Below, piece after piece: positions 6,188 to 11,082 of a stretch of 11,082 nt of DNA. Both the position numbers and the translations under genes were made by a program. How positions within the stretch are numbered: the first letter of the stretch is position 1; each line of letters opens with the position of its first letter. The stretch covers positions 2,172-13,253 of the forward strand of contig DKBA01000162.1 of NCBI GenBank assembly GCA_002450985.1. The letters run 5' to 3'. Below the pieces are notes generated by a model. The model was not told the DNA's origin. It did no database searches and saw only the letters and a list, made by a program, of their open reading frames with translations. The DNA comes from Acidimicrobiia bacterium UBA6912. Lineage in GTDB: Bacteria > Actinomycetota > Acidimicrobiia > Spongiisociales > UBA5794.

Positions 6188-7069
6188 TCAGGCGGGTGTC
6201 GCCGCGGCGAACCGGTGCAGCATCGCGTCCAGCAGCAACGGCCAGTGGAACTCGGGGAGGTCGTGGCCCATGCGGGGAATCTCGACGTATCTGGAGTGGG
6301 GGATCGCCGCAGCCGTGGCCCGCCCCCCGGACACCGAGACGAGCGGATCGGCGCTCCCATGGACGACGAGCGCCGGGCACCGGATCGACGCCAGCGCCGA
6401 GGTGCGGTCGCCCGACGCCCAGATCGCGGCGAGCTGGCGTCCCTTGCCCGCTGGGTCGAATGCCCTGTCGTACTCCCACTCCGCCTGCGCGGCCACGGCT
6501 GCGGCGTCGAAGGTCCCGGGCGTGGCGAGCAGCTCGGCGGCCTCGACCATGGCGGTGATCGCACCGTCCCGGTCGGGCGGCGGAGCACGGTAGAGCGCGC
6601 GCTCCCCATCGGCGTTGGGACGTCCCACGGTCGGGTCGCCGGTGGTCGACATGATCGAGGTCAGCGAACGCACCCGTGCGGGATGCTCGATCGCCATCGT
6701 CTGGGCGACCATGCCGCCCATCGAGACGCCCACCACGTGCGCGGTGGCAACCGGGAGGGCGTCGAGCAGTGAGGCGGCGTCGGCGGCCATGTCGGACAAA
6801 CGGTAGGGGACGTCCGGTTCGGCGCCCCGGTCGAGCGCCGCCCGCACCGCACCGAGATTCACCTTGCCGGAGAGGTGGGTCGACAGCCCGGCATCCCGGT
6901 TGTCGAACGTGACCACGTGGTGACCGGCGATGGCCAGCGTATGGAGGAGCAGCGGCGGCCACGACACGAGCTGGTCGCCGAGACCGTTGACCATGAGGAC
7001 CGCCGGGTCGGCGGGGTCTCCCCACCCCTCCCACCACACCGTTCCCGGTCCTGCCGCTGCGCCCGGCAT
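6188..7069 (-). CDS. Alpha/beta hydrolase fold protein
   Basis: The 293-residue product is of typical size. The fold markers appear in order: MVNGLGDQLVSW (26-37) for the oxyanion loop in the HG-type position, TFDNRDAGLST (54-64), the nucleophile elbow GVSMGG with S116, the acid D241 in VHGSADPLV (236-244), and the histidine H269 in PRMGHDLPEF (265-274). DNRDAGLST and the elbow resemble RdmC-like methylesterases and related proline-iminopeptidase-type hydrolases, but the substrate is unknown. It is probably cytosolic; no signal peptide is seen. The ATG at 7069 is set by GGAGGT 9 nt upstream and by its 1-bp TGATG overlap with the stop of the 53-residue gene. Being last in the operon suggests it acts on a compound handled by the ABC exporter, which is inference. 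Confidence 0.9.
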   Translation of the reverse strand: MPGAAAGPGTVWWEGWGDPADPAVLMVNGLGDQLVSWPPLLLHTLAIAGHHVVTFDNRDAGLSTHLSGKVNLGAVRAALDRGAEPDVPYRLSDMAADAASLLDALPVATAHVVGVSMGGMVAQTMAIEHPARVRSLTSIMSTTGDPTVGRPNADGERALYRAPPPDRDGAITAMVEAAELLATPGTFDAAAVAAQAEWEYDRAFDPAGKGRQLAAIWASGDRTSALASIRCPALVVHGSADPLVSVSGGRATAAAIPHSRYVEIPRMGHDLPEFHWPLLLDAMLHRFAAATPA

Positions 7070-7230
7070 CAGCCGGACACCTCCAGGATGCGTCCTTCGC
7101 CGAAGAGGGGCGGAACGTCGAGACCCATACGCCCCCACAGCGCCGGGGGAAGCCCGAGGTCGGCGAGGTACAGCGGGGTGAGGTGGCGCAACCCGTCCTT
7201 GGGAAGGGCGACCGTTGGGAACCGGCTCAC
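7069..7230 (-). CDS. 53-residue protein of unknown function inside the ABC operon
   Basis: The GTG start overlaps the permease stop (GTGA, 4 bp) and its TGA overlaps the hydrolase ATG (TGATG, 1 bp), so it exactly fills the space between two real genes. The product is rich in Leu, Pro and Gly (PTVALPKDGLRHL, YLADLGLPPALWGRMGL, PPLFGEGRILEVSG), soluble-looking, without a signal peptide, membrane helix or cysteine pair, and I recognise no family. The exact fit to both neighbours is the main evidence that it is translated. A longer version from an ATG at 7260 would overlap the permease by 34 bp and is less likely. It might be an accessory factor of the transporter or hydrolase, or merely a coupling ORF. 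Confidence 0.65.
   Translation of the reverse strand: MSRFPTVALPKDGLRHLTPLYLADLGLPPALWGRMGLDVPPLFGEGRILEVSG
7079..7084 (-). promoter_or_regulatory. Ribosome binding site for the alpha/beta hydrolase
   Basis: The minus strand reads GGAGGT, 9 nt before the hydrolase ATG. It lies inside the last codons of the 53-residue gene and fixes the hydrolase start at 7069 rather than an upstream in-frame start near 7240. Confidence 0.75.
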
Positions 7231-8030
7231 GTGGCGACATCCCTGCGGTTGAATCCCCACACCGCGATCGCCACCAGCCCGGTGGCGACCAGAGCCATCA
7301 GCACGTTCGCCGGCCAGTCGAATCCGTTGGTGAGCGGGCTCCCCTGGAGGAACCAGTGGAAGGGGGAGACCCGCTGCGCGGGCTTCAACTGGTCGACCAC
7401 CTCGGCGAGGCCGTTGATGAACCAGCCGAAGACGACCACGGCGGTGGCGACACCGAGCGTGACCGCTCGATTGCCGGTGAGTCCGCCGACCGCCAGCGCC
7501 AGGGCGCCGTGGAGCACCGCAAGCAGCATGACCCCGACGTTTGCGGCGAGCACGGCCGTCACCGTCAGCTCGAGGTCGAAGGCCGGATTGGTGGCGAGCA
7601 GCACCGCGAGGAGGGTCGCCGCCAGCACGGCAACGAGCACCACCATCGCCGCCGCCCCTTCGATGACGATGCGGGTGCGGGTGACCGGCTGGGCGAGGAG
7701 GAGGTCCATCGTGCCGCGGTCCTCCTCGCCGGCAACGACACGGGTGCCGATGCTGATGGCGAACACGATGAGCATGATCGGCCCGATGCTGGCGTACAAC
7801 CGGCTGCTCACGAACCCGGCGGGCGTGAAGAGCACGTCGATGTCGGCGCCTCCGAAGAGCGCGAGCAGCCCAGGGGGCAGTGACTCGAGGAACTCGGTGA
7901 GGTCGGGCTGGTCACGCAGCGTCGGCCAGAACGCCACGGTGAGCATGGCGAGGGCGGCGATCCCGAGCACCCACCAGACCAGACCGATGCGCCGTTCCCA
8001 GATCGTCTTCCCGAAGACGCTACGGAGCAT
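7227..8030 (-). CDS. ABC-2 type transporter permease
   Basis: This 267-residue integral membrane protein has six hydrophobic segments (about 15-35, 79-97, 122-147, 160-183, 187-207 and 241-260) and a large external loop after the first (about 36-78). The cytoplasmic motif GEEDRGTMDLLLAQPVTR (101-118) is the hallmark of ABC-2 permeases, where it contacts the ATPase. The family exports drugs, lipids or other small molecules; here the cargo is unknown. The ATG at 8030 overlaps the ATPase stop by 11 bp, so the two subunits are probably made in equal amounts. With one permease gene only, a homodimer with two ATPase subunits is expected. The C-terminus (WGFNRRDVAT) is typical of the family. Confidence 0.93.
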   Translation of the reverse strand: MLRSVFGKTIWERRIGLVWWVLGIAALAMLTVAFWPTLRDQPDLTEFLESLPPGLLALFGGADIDVLFTPAGFVSSRLYASIGPIMLIVFAISIGTRVVAGEEDRGTMDLLLAQPVTRTRIVIEGAAAMVVLVAVLAATLLAVLLATNPAFDLELTVTAVLAANVGVMLLAVLHGALALAVGGLTGNRAVTLGVATAVVVFGWFINGLAEVVDQLKPAQRVSPFHWFLQGSPLTNGFDWPANVLMALVATGLVAIAVWGFNRRDVAT

Positions 8031-8928
8031 CCGGCACCGCCTGGTAGTAGCTGAGGAAGGCCTCCTCGAGGTCGCCGTCGTGGCTCACCAAGCTCACGAC
8101 CTCGCGTCCTGCGGCAGCCTTGAGCACGGCGTCGACCGGACCTTCGACCACGACCTGGGCCACGAGGCCGTCGTCGAGGATCGCGGTCGACTTCACACCG
8201 GGCACCTGGGTGAAGGGGTTCACGTCGGTGAGCGGCGCAGCGAAGCGGAACTCGATGCGCCGCAAGGCCCGCGCCTTGAGGTCGGCGATCGACTCGACGG
8301 CGACCAGGGTGCCGTGGCGGATGATCCCCACCCGGTCGGCAACGCGTTCCACCTCGGGAAGGACGTGCGACGAGATGAACACACTGTGGCCGTCATCCCG
8401 CACCTCGTCGAGCATGCGGTAGAACTCCTGCTGGATGAGCGGGTCCAGGGCATTGGTGGGCTCGTCCAGGATCAGCAGCTCGGGGTCGTGCATGAACGCC
8501 TGCACGAGCGCCAGCTTCTGCCGGTTCCCGCTCGAGTAGTCCTTGATGCGTCGCGACAGGTCGAGGTCGAGCCGCTCGGCGACGTTGCCTGCCGCCCGTG
8601 CGGTATCGCGGCCGCGGAGGGCGCCGAAGAAACGCACGAGGTCGTACCCGGTCATCGTGGCGAACATCGCCAGCTCACCGGGGAGGTAGCCGACGCGGCG
8701 GCGAATGGCGAGGCTTGCGGTGCGGGCGTCCTGTCCCAGGACCTCGATGCGGCCGCGCGTCGGGCGGATGAGGTCGAGCAGGAGGCGCAGCGTGGTGGTC
8801 TTGCCGGCACCGTTGGGCCCGATGAATCCGAATACCTCGCCGGACCGAACCTCGAGGTCGAGGCTCTCGACGCCACGGGTCTCGCCGTAGTACTTGGTGA
8901 GCCCCGTCGTGCGGATCACGGCGTCCAT
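8020..8928 (-). CDS. ABC transporter ATP-binding protein
   Basis: This 302-residue cytosolic ATPase powers the ABC-2 permease encoded next. All nucleotide-binding motifs are present: Walker A GPNGAGKTT (37-45), the signature YSSGNRQK (131-138; SSGNRQ replaces LSGGQ, as in drug/NatA-type exporters), Walker B LLILDEP (151-157), D-loop NALDP (159-163), and the switch histidine H188 in SSHVLPEVE. A C-terminal domain of about 85 residues (about 215-300), usual in this exporter subgroup, follows. The ATG at 8928 fits the family start (IRTTGLTKYYG); no Shine-Dalgarno precedes it, but TAGCCT lies 7 nt upstream, suggesting leaderless transcription. It is first in the operon ATPase - permease - 53-residue protein - hydrolase. 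Confidence 0.96.
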   Translation of the reverse strand: MDAVIRTTGLTKYYGETRGVESLDLEVRSGEVFGFIGPNGAGKTTTLRLLLDLIRPTRGRIEVLGQDARTASLAIRRRVGYLPGELAMFATMTGYDLVRFFGALRGRDTARAAGNVAERLDLDLSRRIKDYSSGNRQKLALVQAFMHDPELLILDEPTNALDPLIQQEFYRMLDEVRDDGHSVFISSHVLPEVERVADRVGIIRHGTLVAVESIADLKARALRRIEFRFAAPLTDVNPFTQVPGVKSTAILDDGLVAQVVVEGPVDAVLKAAAGREVVSLVSHDGDLEEAFLSYYQAVPDAP

Positions 8929-8935
8929 TGCGCAG

Positions 8936-8941
8936 AGGCTA
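8936..8941 (-). promoter_or_regulatory. Candidate leaderless -10 element for the ABC operon
   Basis: The minus strand reads TAGCCT, followed by 7 nt and the ATPase ATG, which places the predicted transcription start on the ATG itself. No Shine-Dalgarno is present. It lies in a 65-bp divergent gap shared with the thrB side. Confidence 0.5.
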
Positions 8942-8977
8942 CCCGGGTGCGGGTGTGACGCTCTGCGGTGGCAGGGG

Positions 8978-8983
8978 TACCCT
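8978..8983 (+). promoter_or_regulatory. Candidate -10 element for the thrB unit
   Basis: TACCCT is followed 10 nt later by the ATG of an 18-codon leader ORF. Transcription would begin about 3 nt before that ATG. No -35 hexamer is evident. It is back to back with the ABC operon promoter candidate, 36 bp apart. Confidence 0.4.
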
Positions 8984-8993
8984 CGCCGTCGAC

Positions 8994-9050
8994 ATGACGA
9001 GCCATCGCGAACCTCGGAGCCGCCGCCGCGGCGGCAGGCGGCGGCGCTGA
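8994..9050 (+). CDS. Possible 18-residue Arg-rich leader peptide ahead of thrB
   Basis: An ATG-initiated ORF encodes MTSHREPRSRRRGGRRRR and stops at a TGA that shares one base with the thrB ATG (TGATG). Its ATG is almost at the predicted 5' end of the mRNA, so ribosomes could start on it without a Shine-Dalgarno and reinitiate at thrB, whose own upstream region has only a weak purine signal. Unlike classic thr attenuators it has a single Thr and no Ile run; nine of 18 residues are Arg. It is too short for composition to prove coding, and chance in GC-rich DNA is a real alternative. Confidence 0.35.
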   Translation: MTSHREPRSRRRGGRRRR

Positions 9051-9895
9051 TGCGCGGCGTGGCCTCGGCGCCGGCGTCGTCCGGAAACCTCGGGCCCGGG
9101 TTCGACGCGCTCGCCCTCGCCCTCGAGCTGCGCTGCCGTTGCGAGGCCGAGCCCGCCGCCGAGTGGTGGCTCGAGGAGCATGACCGTCGTTATCGGCCGG
9201 CCTCCGGCGACCTGGTGGTCCGGGCGATGGTGGCGGCGGTGGGAGAGCACCCCATGCGATTGACCATCGACAACGCCATCCCCCGCTCGCGGGGCCTCGG
9301 GTCCAGCTCGGCGGTCGCCACCGCTGCTGCCGCCGCCGCAGCTCGTGCCTGCGGGGAGGAGCCATCCGACCGCTTCCTCTTCGAAATCGTCACCGAGCTC
9401 GAGGGCCATCCCGACAATGCGGCGGCCGCCGTCTACGGAGGCCTCGTGGCGGCCCGGGACGGTGTGGTGCGTCGGCTGCCGTTGTCGGCCGAGCTGACCG
9501 TCGTCGTCGGGATTCCCGAGACCCACCTGTCGACGCACAAGGCGAGGGCGGCGCTCCCCGGAGCGGTCCGGCATGCCGCCGCCGCCCGCAACGTTGCCCG
9601 AGTCGTGATGCTGCTGGAGGGCTTGCGTACCGGCGATGCCGAGGCGCTGGCGGCAGCGGGTGGCGACGAGCTCCACGAGGGTCCCCGCCACGACCTGTCG
9701 CCGATCACCCACGAGCTGATGGAAGCGGCAACGGCGGCCGGGGCGCTCCACGCCGCATGGAGCGGCGCCGGGCCGACCGCGATCGCGTTCACGACCGCCG
9801 TCGCCCAGGACGCCGTGGTCGAGGCGATGACGAAGCGTCTCGACGGCGCCGGTGAGGTCGCCGTGCTCACCGTCGCCGACCGCGGCTGGGACTAG
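9050..9895 (+). CDS. thrB: Homoserine kinase
   Basis: This 281-residue GHMP kinase phosphorylates L-homoserine with ATP in threonine synthesis (cytosol). Diagnostic motifs: substrate-binding APASSGNLGPGFDALALAL (7-25), the phosphate-binding loop IPRSRGLGSSSAVATAAA (77-94), EGHPDNAAAAVYGG (118-131), STHKARAALP (161-170), which is the ThrB form of this segment, and the third GHMP motif WSGAGPTAIAF (237-247). These together separate it from mevalonate or galactokinases. The ATG at 9050 is the only in-frame start that fits the conserved N-terminus, because upstream starts in this frame lie inside the divergent ATPase gene. thrA and thrC, its usual partners, are absent from the window. The neighbour after 61 bp is a UbiA-family gene. 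Confidence 0.94.
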   Translation: MRGVASAPASSGNLGPGFDALALALELRCRCEAEPAAEWWLEEHDRRYRPASGDLVVRAMVAAVGEHPMRLTIDNAIPRSRGLGSSSAVATAAAAAAARACGEEPSDRFLFEIVTELEGHPDNAAAAVYGGLVAARDGVVRRLPLSAELTVVVGIPETHLSTHKARAALPGAVRHAAAARNVARVVMLLEGLRTGDAEALAAAGGDELHEGPRHDLSPITHELMEAATAAGALHAAWSGAGPTAIAFTTAVAQDAVVEAMTKRLDGAGEVAVLTVADRGWD

Positions 9896-9910
9896 GGGCG
9901 GGCCGGGATC

Positions 9911-9932
9911 GGCTGTGTGCCCCTACACGGCT
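9911..9932 (+). other. Intercistronic hairpin between thrB and the UbiA-family gene
   Basis: GGCTGTGT and ACACGGCT pair (8 pairs, two of them G-T wobbles) around loop GCCCCT, starting 16 nt after the thrB stop. No T-run follows; a GGGAG at 9938-9942 lies just downstream, 14 nt before the next ATG. It may be a processing or stability element; functional evidence is weak. Confidence 0.25.
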
Positions 9933-9956
9933 GCGGCGGGAGACGAGAATACGCCG

Positions 9957-10817
9957 ATGCGCACGCCGTGGGCCTTCGTCCGCCTCAGCCGGCCCCACTT
10001 CCTCCTCGGTGGTGCCCTCATGTTCGGCTTCGGGGCGGCGGCGTCTGGCGCCTTCACCGTCACCGGCTACGTGATCGGGCAGCTCATGGTGACGGCGGCG
10101 CAGGTCACCGCCCACTACGTGAACGAGCACGCCGACGTCGTCCCGGACCGCACGGTGGCGCATCGCACGCTGTTCTCCGGGGGGAGCGGTGTCCTCGTGG
10201 GTGGCGAACTGGCGGCCGCCGTGGCGCACCGTGCGGCGCTCGTCACGAGCGGGATCGCCGTGGTCGCCGCCGGTCTCCTCGCCACGAGGAGTCCCATGGC
10301 GGCGGCGCTCGGGATCGTGGCGCTGGTGGTCTCCTGGGCGTACTCGGCGCCGCCGCTCCGTTTGCTGGACACCGGCTTCGGTGAGCTGGCGACGACGGCG
10401 GTCGTGGCCGGCCTGGTGCCCTTGATCGGCGCCTTGTCCCAAGGCGCATCGCCGACGGCCACGCTGTGGTGGGGCATCGCCCTGCTCGTGCCGGTCCACA
10501 TGGCGATGATGCTCGCCTTCGAGATCCCCGACCTCGCCTCGGACGCCGCCGCAGGCAAGACCGTGCTCGCCGTGCGGATCGGGCGCCCGACGACGGAGTG
10601 GCTGGTCAAGGGGCTGCTCGCCGCAGGCGGGCTTCTGGCCGTGGCCGGCCTCGCCGCGGGCGGCATCGCCCACGCCGCCATGCTCAGCCCCGGGTTCGTG
10701 ACCGCGCTGTACCTCGGCGATGCAGTCCGTACCGATCGGTACAGCCGGATCACGGTCGCTGCCGTCGCCACGCTGGCGTTCGCCGGTGCCGGGCTCACGA
10801 TCAGCGCCATTCTCTGA
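9957..10817 (+). CDS. UbiA family prenyltransferase
   Basis: This 286-residue integral membrane protein has about eight or nine hydrophobic helices. UbiA enzymes join a polyprenyl diphosphate to an aromatic or lipid acceptor using two Mg2+-binding Asp motifs. The first is N56-x3-D60-x3-D64 (NEHADVVPD) and the second is D192-x3-D196 in FEIPDLASDAAAGKTVLAVRIG (188-209). YSAPPLRL (129-136) is also typical. The second motif with GKTVLAVRIG resembles MenA (dihydroxynaphthoate prenyltransferase of menaquinone synthesis), but haem O, chlorophyll-like and lipid-modifying branches cannot be excluded, and no other men genes are in view. The ATG at 9957 fits the family N-terminus (VRLSRPHF); an in-frame GTG at 9915 is a less likely alternative. 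Confidence 0.92.
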   Translation: MRTPWAFVRLSRPHFLLGGALMFGFGAAASGAFTVTGYVIGQLMVTAAQVTAHYVNEHADVVPDRTVAHRTLFSGGSGVLVGGELAAAVAHRAALVTSGIAVVAAGLLATRSPMAAALGIVALVVSWAYSAPPLRLLDTGFGELATTAVVAGLVPLIGALSQGASPTATLWWGIALLVPVHMAMMLAFEIPDLASDAAAGKTVLAVRIGRPTTEWLVKGLLAAGGLLAVAGLAAGGIAHAAMLSPGFVTALYLGDAVRTDRYSRITVAAVATLAFAGAGLTISAIL

Positions 10818-10889
10818 CTGGCGGGCACGACGATCTCTCGTCCGGTCCGGCTTGCGAGCGAGCCGGAGATCCGCGATCCTATGGGCCCC

Positions 10890-10914
10890 GCCCTCGGCGG
10901 CTACCGCCGTGGGC
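10890..10914 (+). terminator. Hairpin with short T-run between the UbiA-family and bS22-like genes
   Basis: The arms GCCC-T-CGGCGG and CCGCCG-T-GGGC pair (10 pairs with one T-T mismatch) around a 3-nt loop, followed by GTTTCGATT. It begins 73 nt after the UbiA-family stop and ends 34 nt before the bS22-like ATG. It may be the terminator of the upstream gene, or, if the small gene is transcribed from further upstream, an attenuator in its leader. A weak promoter-like pair, TTGCGA (10852-10857) and GATCCT (10875-10880) with 17-nt spacing, lies just before it. Confidence 0.45.
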
Positions 10915-10937
10915 GTTTCGATTGGACCTCTCACCTC

Positions 10938-10943
10938 AAAGGA
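10938..10943 (+). promoter_or_regulatory. Ribosome binding site of the bS22-like gene
   Basis: AAAGGA ends 5 nt before the ATG at 10949, ideal spacing. It fixes the start of the 30-residue gene and shows that the long open frame running into it from upstream is not the real start. Confidence 0.75.
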
Positions 10944-10948
10944 TCTGC

Positions 10949-11041
10949 ATGGGCTCGTTGATCAAGAAACGCCGCAAGAAGATGAGCAAGCACAAGTACC
11001 GCAAGCGCATCAAGGCGAATCGCCACAAGCGGCGCAAGTGA
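10949..11041 (+). CDS. Small ribosomal protein bS22-like (AURKAIP1/COX24 domain)
   Basis: The product is only 30 residues, more than half of them Lys or Arg: MGSLIKKRRKKMSKHKYRK, then a basic tail ending HKRRK. It closely follows the actinobacterial pattern MGSVIKKRRKRMxKKKHRK of the roughly 33-residue AURKAIP1/COX24-type protein found in the small subunit of the mycobacterial ribosome (bS22), where it binds rRNA near the decoding region. Here it is three residues shorter. The ATG follows a well-spaced AAAGGA, and the gene ends 4 bp before a strong intrinsic terminator. Its small size makes it easy to miss in automatic annotation. Confidence 0.92.
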   Translation: MGSLIKKRRKKMSKHKYRKRIKANRHKRRK

Positions 11042-11045
11042 TCAC

Positions 11046-11071
11046 GAGCCCCGGTCGACAGACCGGGGCTC
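11046..11071 (+). terminator. Intrinsic terminator of the bS22-like gene
   Basis: GAGCCCCGGT and ACCGGGGCTC form a perfect 10-bp stem around loop CGACAG, 4 nt after the stop codon. The following stretch (TCTCTCG) is pyrimidine-rich with interspersed T rather than a pure T-run, as often seen in GC-rich actinobacteria. Confidence 0.85.
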
Positions 11072-11082
11072 TCTCTCGCCGG

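Noticed and set aside
7183..8958. 591-codon plus-strand open frame
   Set aside because: It is antisense to the ABC ATPase and permease genes, has no recognisable domain, and reflects GC-rich third positions keeping the opposite strand open.
9915..9956. GTG at 9915 as an alternative start of the UbiA-family gene
   Set aside because: It adds 14 residues (VCPYTAAAGDENTP) not typical of the family N-terminus and would place the start inside the intercistronic hairpin.
9867..10934. 355-codon minus-strand frame opposite the UbiA-family gene
   Set aside because: It is an antisense shadow with low-complexity Arg/Gly/His composition; the plus strand carries the clear UbiA motifs.
1..11082. CRISPR arrays, insertion sequences, integrases, toxin-antitoxin or phage genes
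   Set aside because: No direct repeats with regular spacing, no terminal inverted repeats with a transposase, and no family motifs of these systems were seen; the region looks like ordinary chromosome.

Overview
The window is GC-rich chromosomal DNA, almost certainly from an actinobacterium (Actinomycetota). Evidence for this: GC-biased third codon positions, a dCTP deaminase of the mycobacterial 190-residue type, a tRNA-Gly without an encoded CCA end, a 30-residue AURKAIP1/COX24-like ribosomal protein (bS22-like), and several genes whose only upstream signal is a TAnnnT hexamer 6-7 nt before the ATG, as in leaderless actinobacterial mRNAs. No insertion sequence, integrase, CRISPR array, phage gene or long repeat is visible. 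The genes are tightly packed, with no gene-free stretch over 300 bases.

Left part (1-3577). The 3' end of a Ca2+-type P-type ATPase runs in from the left and overlaps by 7 bp the end of a convergent minus-strand unit. That unit reads tRNA-Gly(CCC) - dcd (probably bifunctional dCTP deaminase/dUTPase) - a VOC/glyoxalase-like protein, with the last two joined by a 4-bp stop/start overlap. Diverging from the tRNA is a 538-residue lipoprotein with a beta-lactamase-related serine hydrolase domain and an unassigned C-terminal region.

Middle (3578-6113). A 74-residue two-helix membrane protein (minus) diverges from a 288-residue four-helix membrane protein (plus) of unknown function. The latter is followed after 9 bp by a PhzF-family isomerase-like enzyme. 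PhzF converges on a SnoaL/NTF2-like protein (minus), and the two stop codons lie in the two arms of one small hairpin.

Right-centre (6188-8928, minus). This is a compact four-gene operon: ABC ATPase - ABC-2 permease - 53-residue unknown protein - alpha/beta hydrolase. The three junctions overlap by 11, 4 and 1 bp, so the subunits are probably translated in a coupled way. It looks like an exporter with an accessory hydrolase; the substrate cannot be read from the sequence.

Right end (8994-11082, plus). Diverging from the ABC operon is a possible 18-codon Arg-rich leader ORF whose stop overlaps the start of thrB (homoserine kinase). Then come a UbiA-family prenyltransferase and the tiny ribosomal protein gene, which ends at a strong intrinsic terminator.

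Nothing here amounts to a clearly new defence or mobile system. The best second looks are the 53-residue protein locked inside the ABC/hydrolase operon, the Arg-rich leader ORF of thrB, the hairpin ahead of the bS22-like gene, and the recurring TAnnnT leaderless-start geometry.
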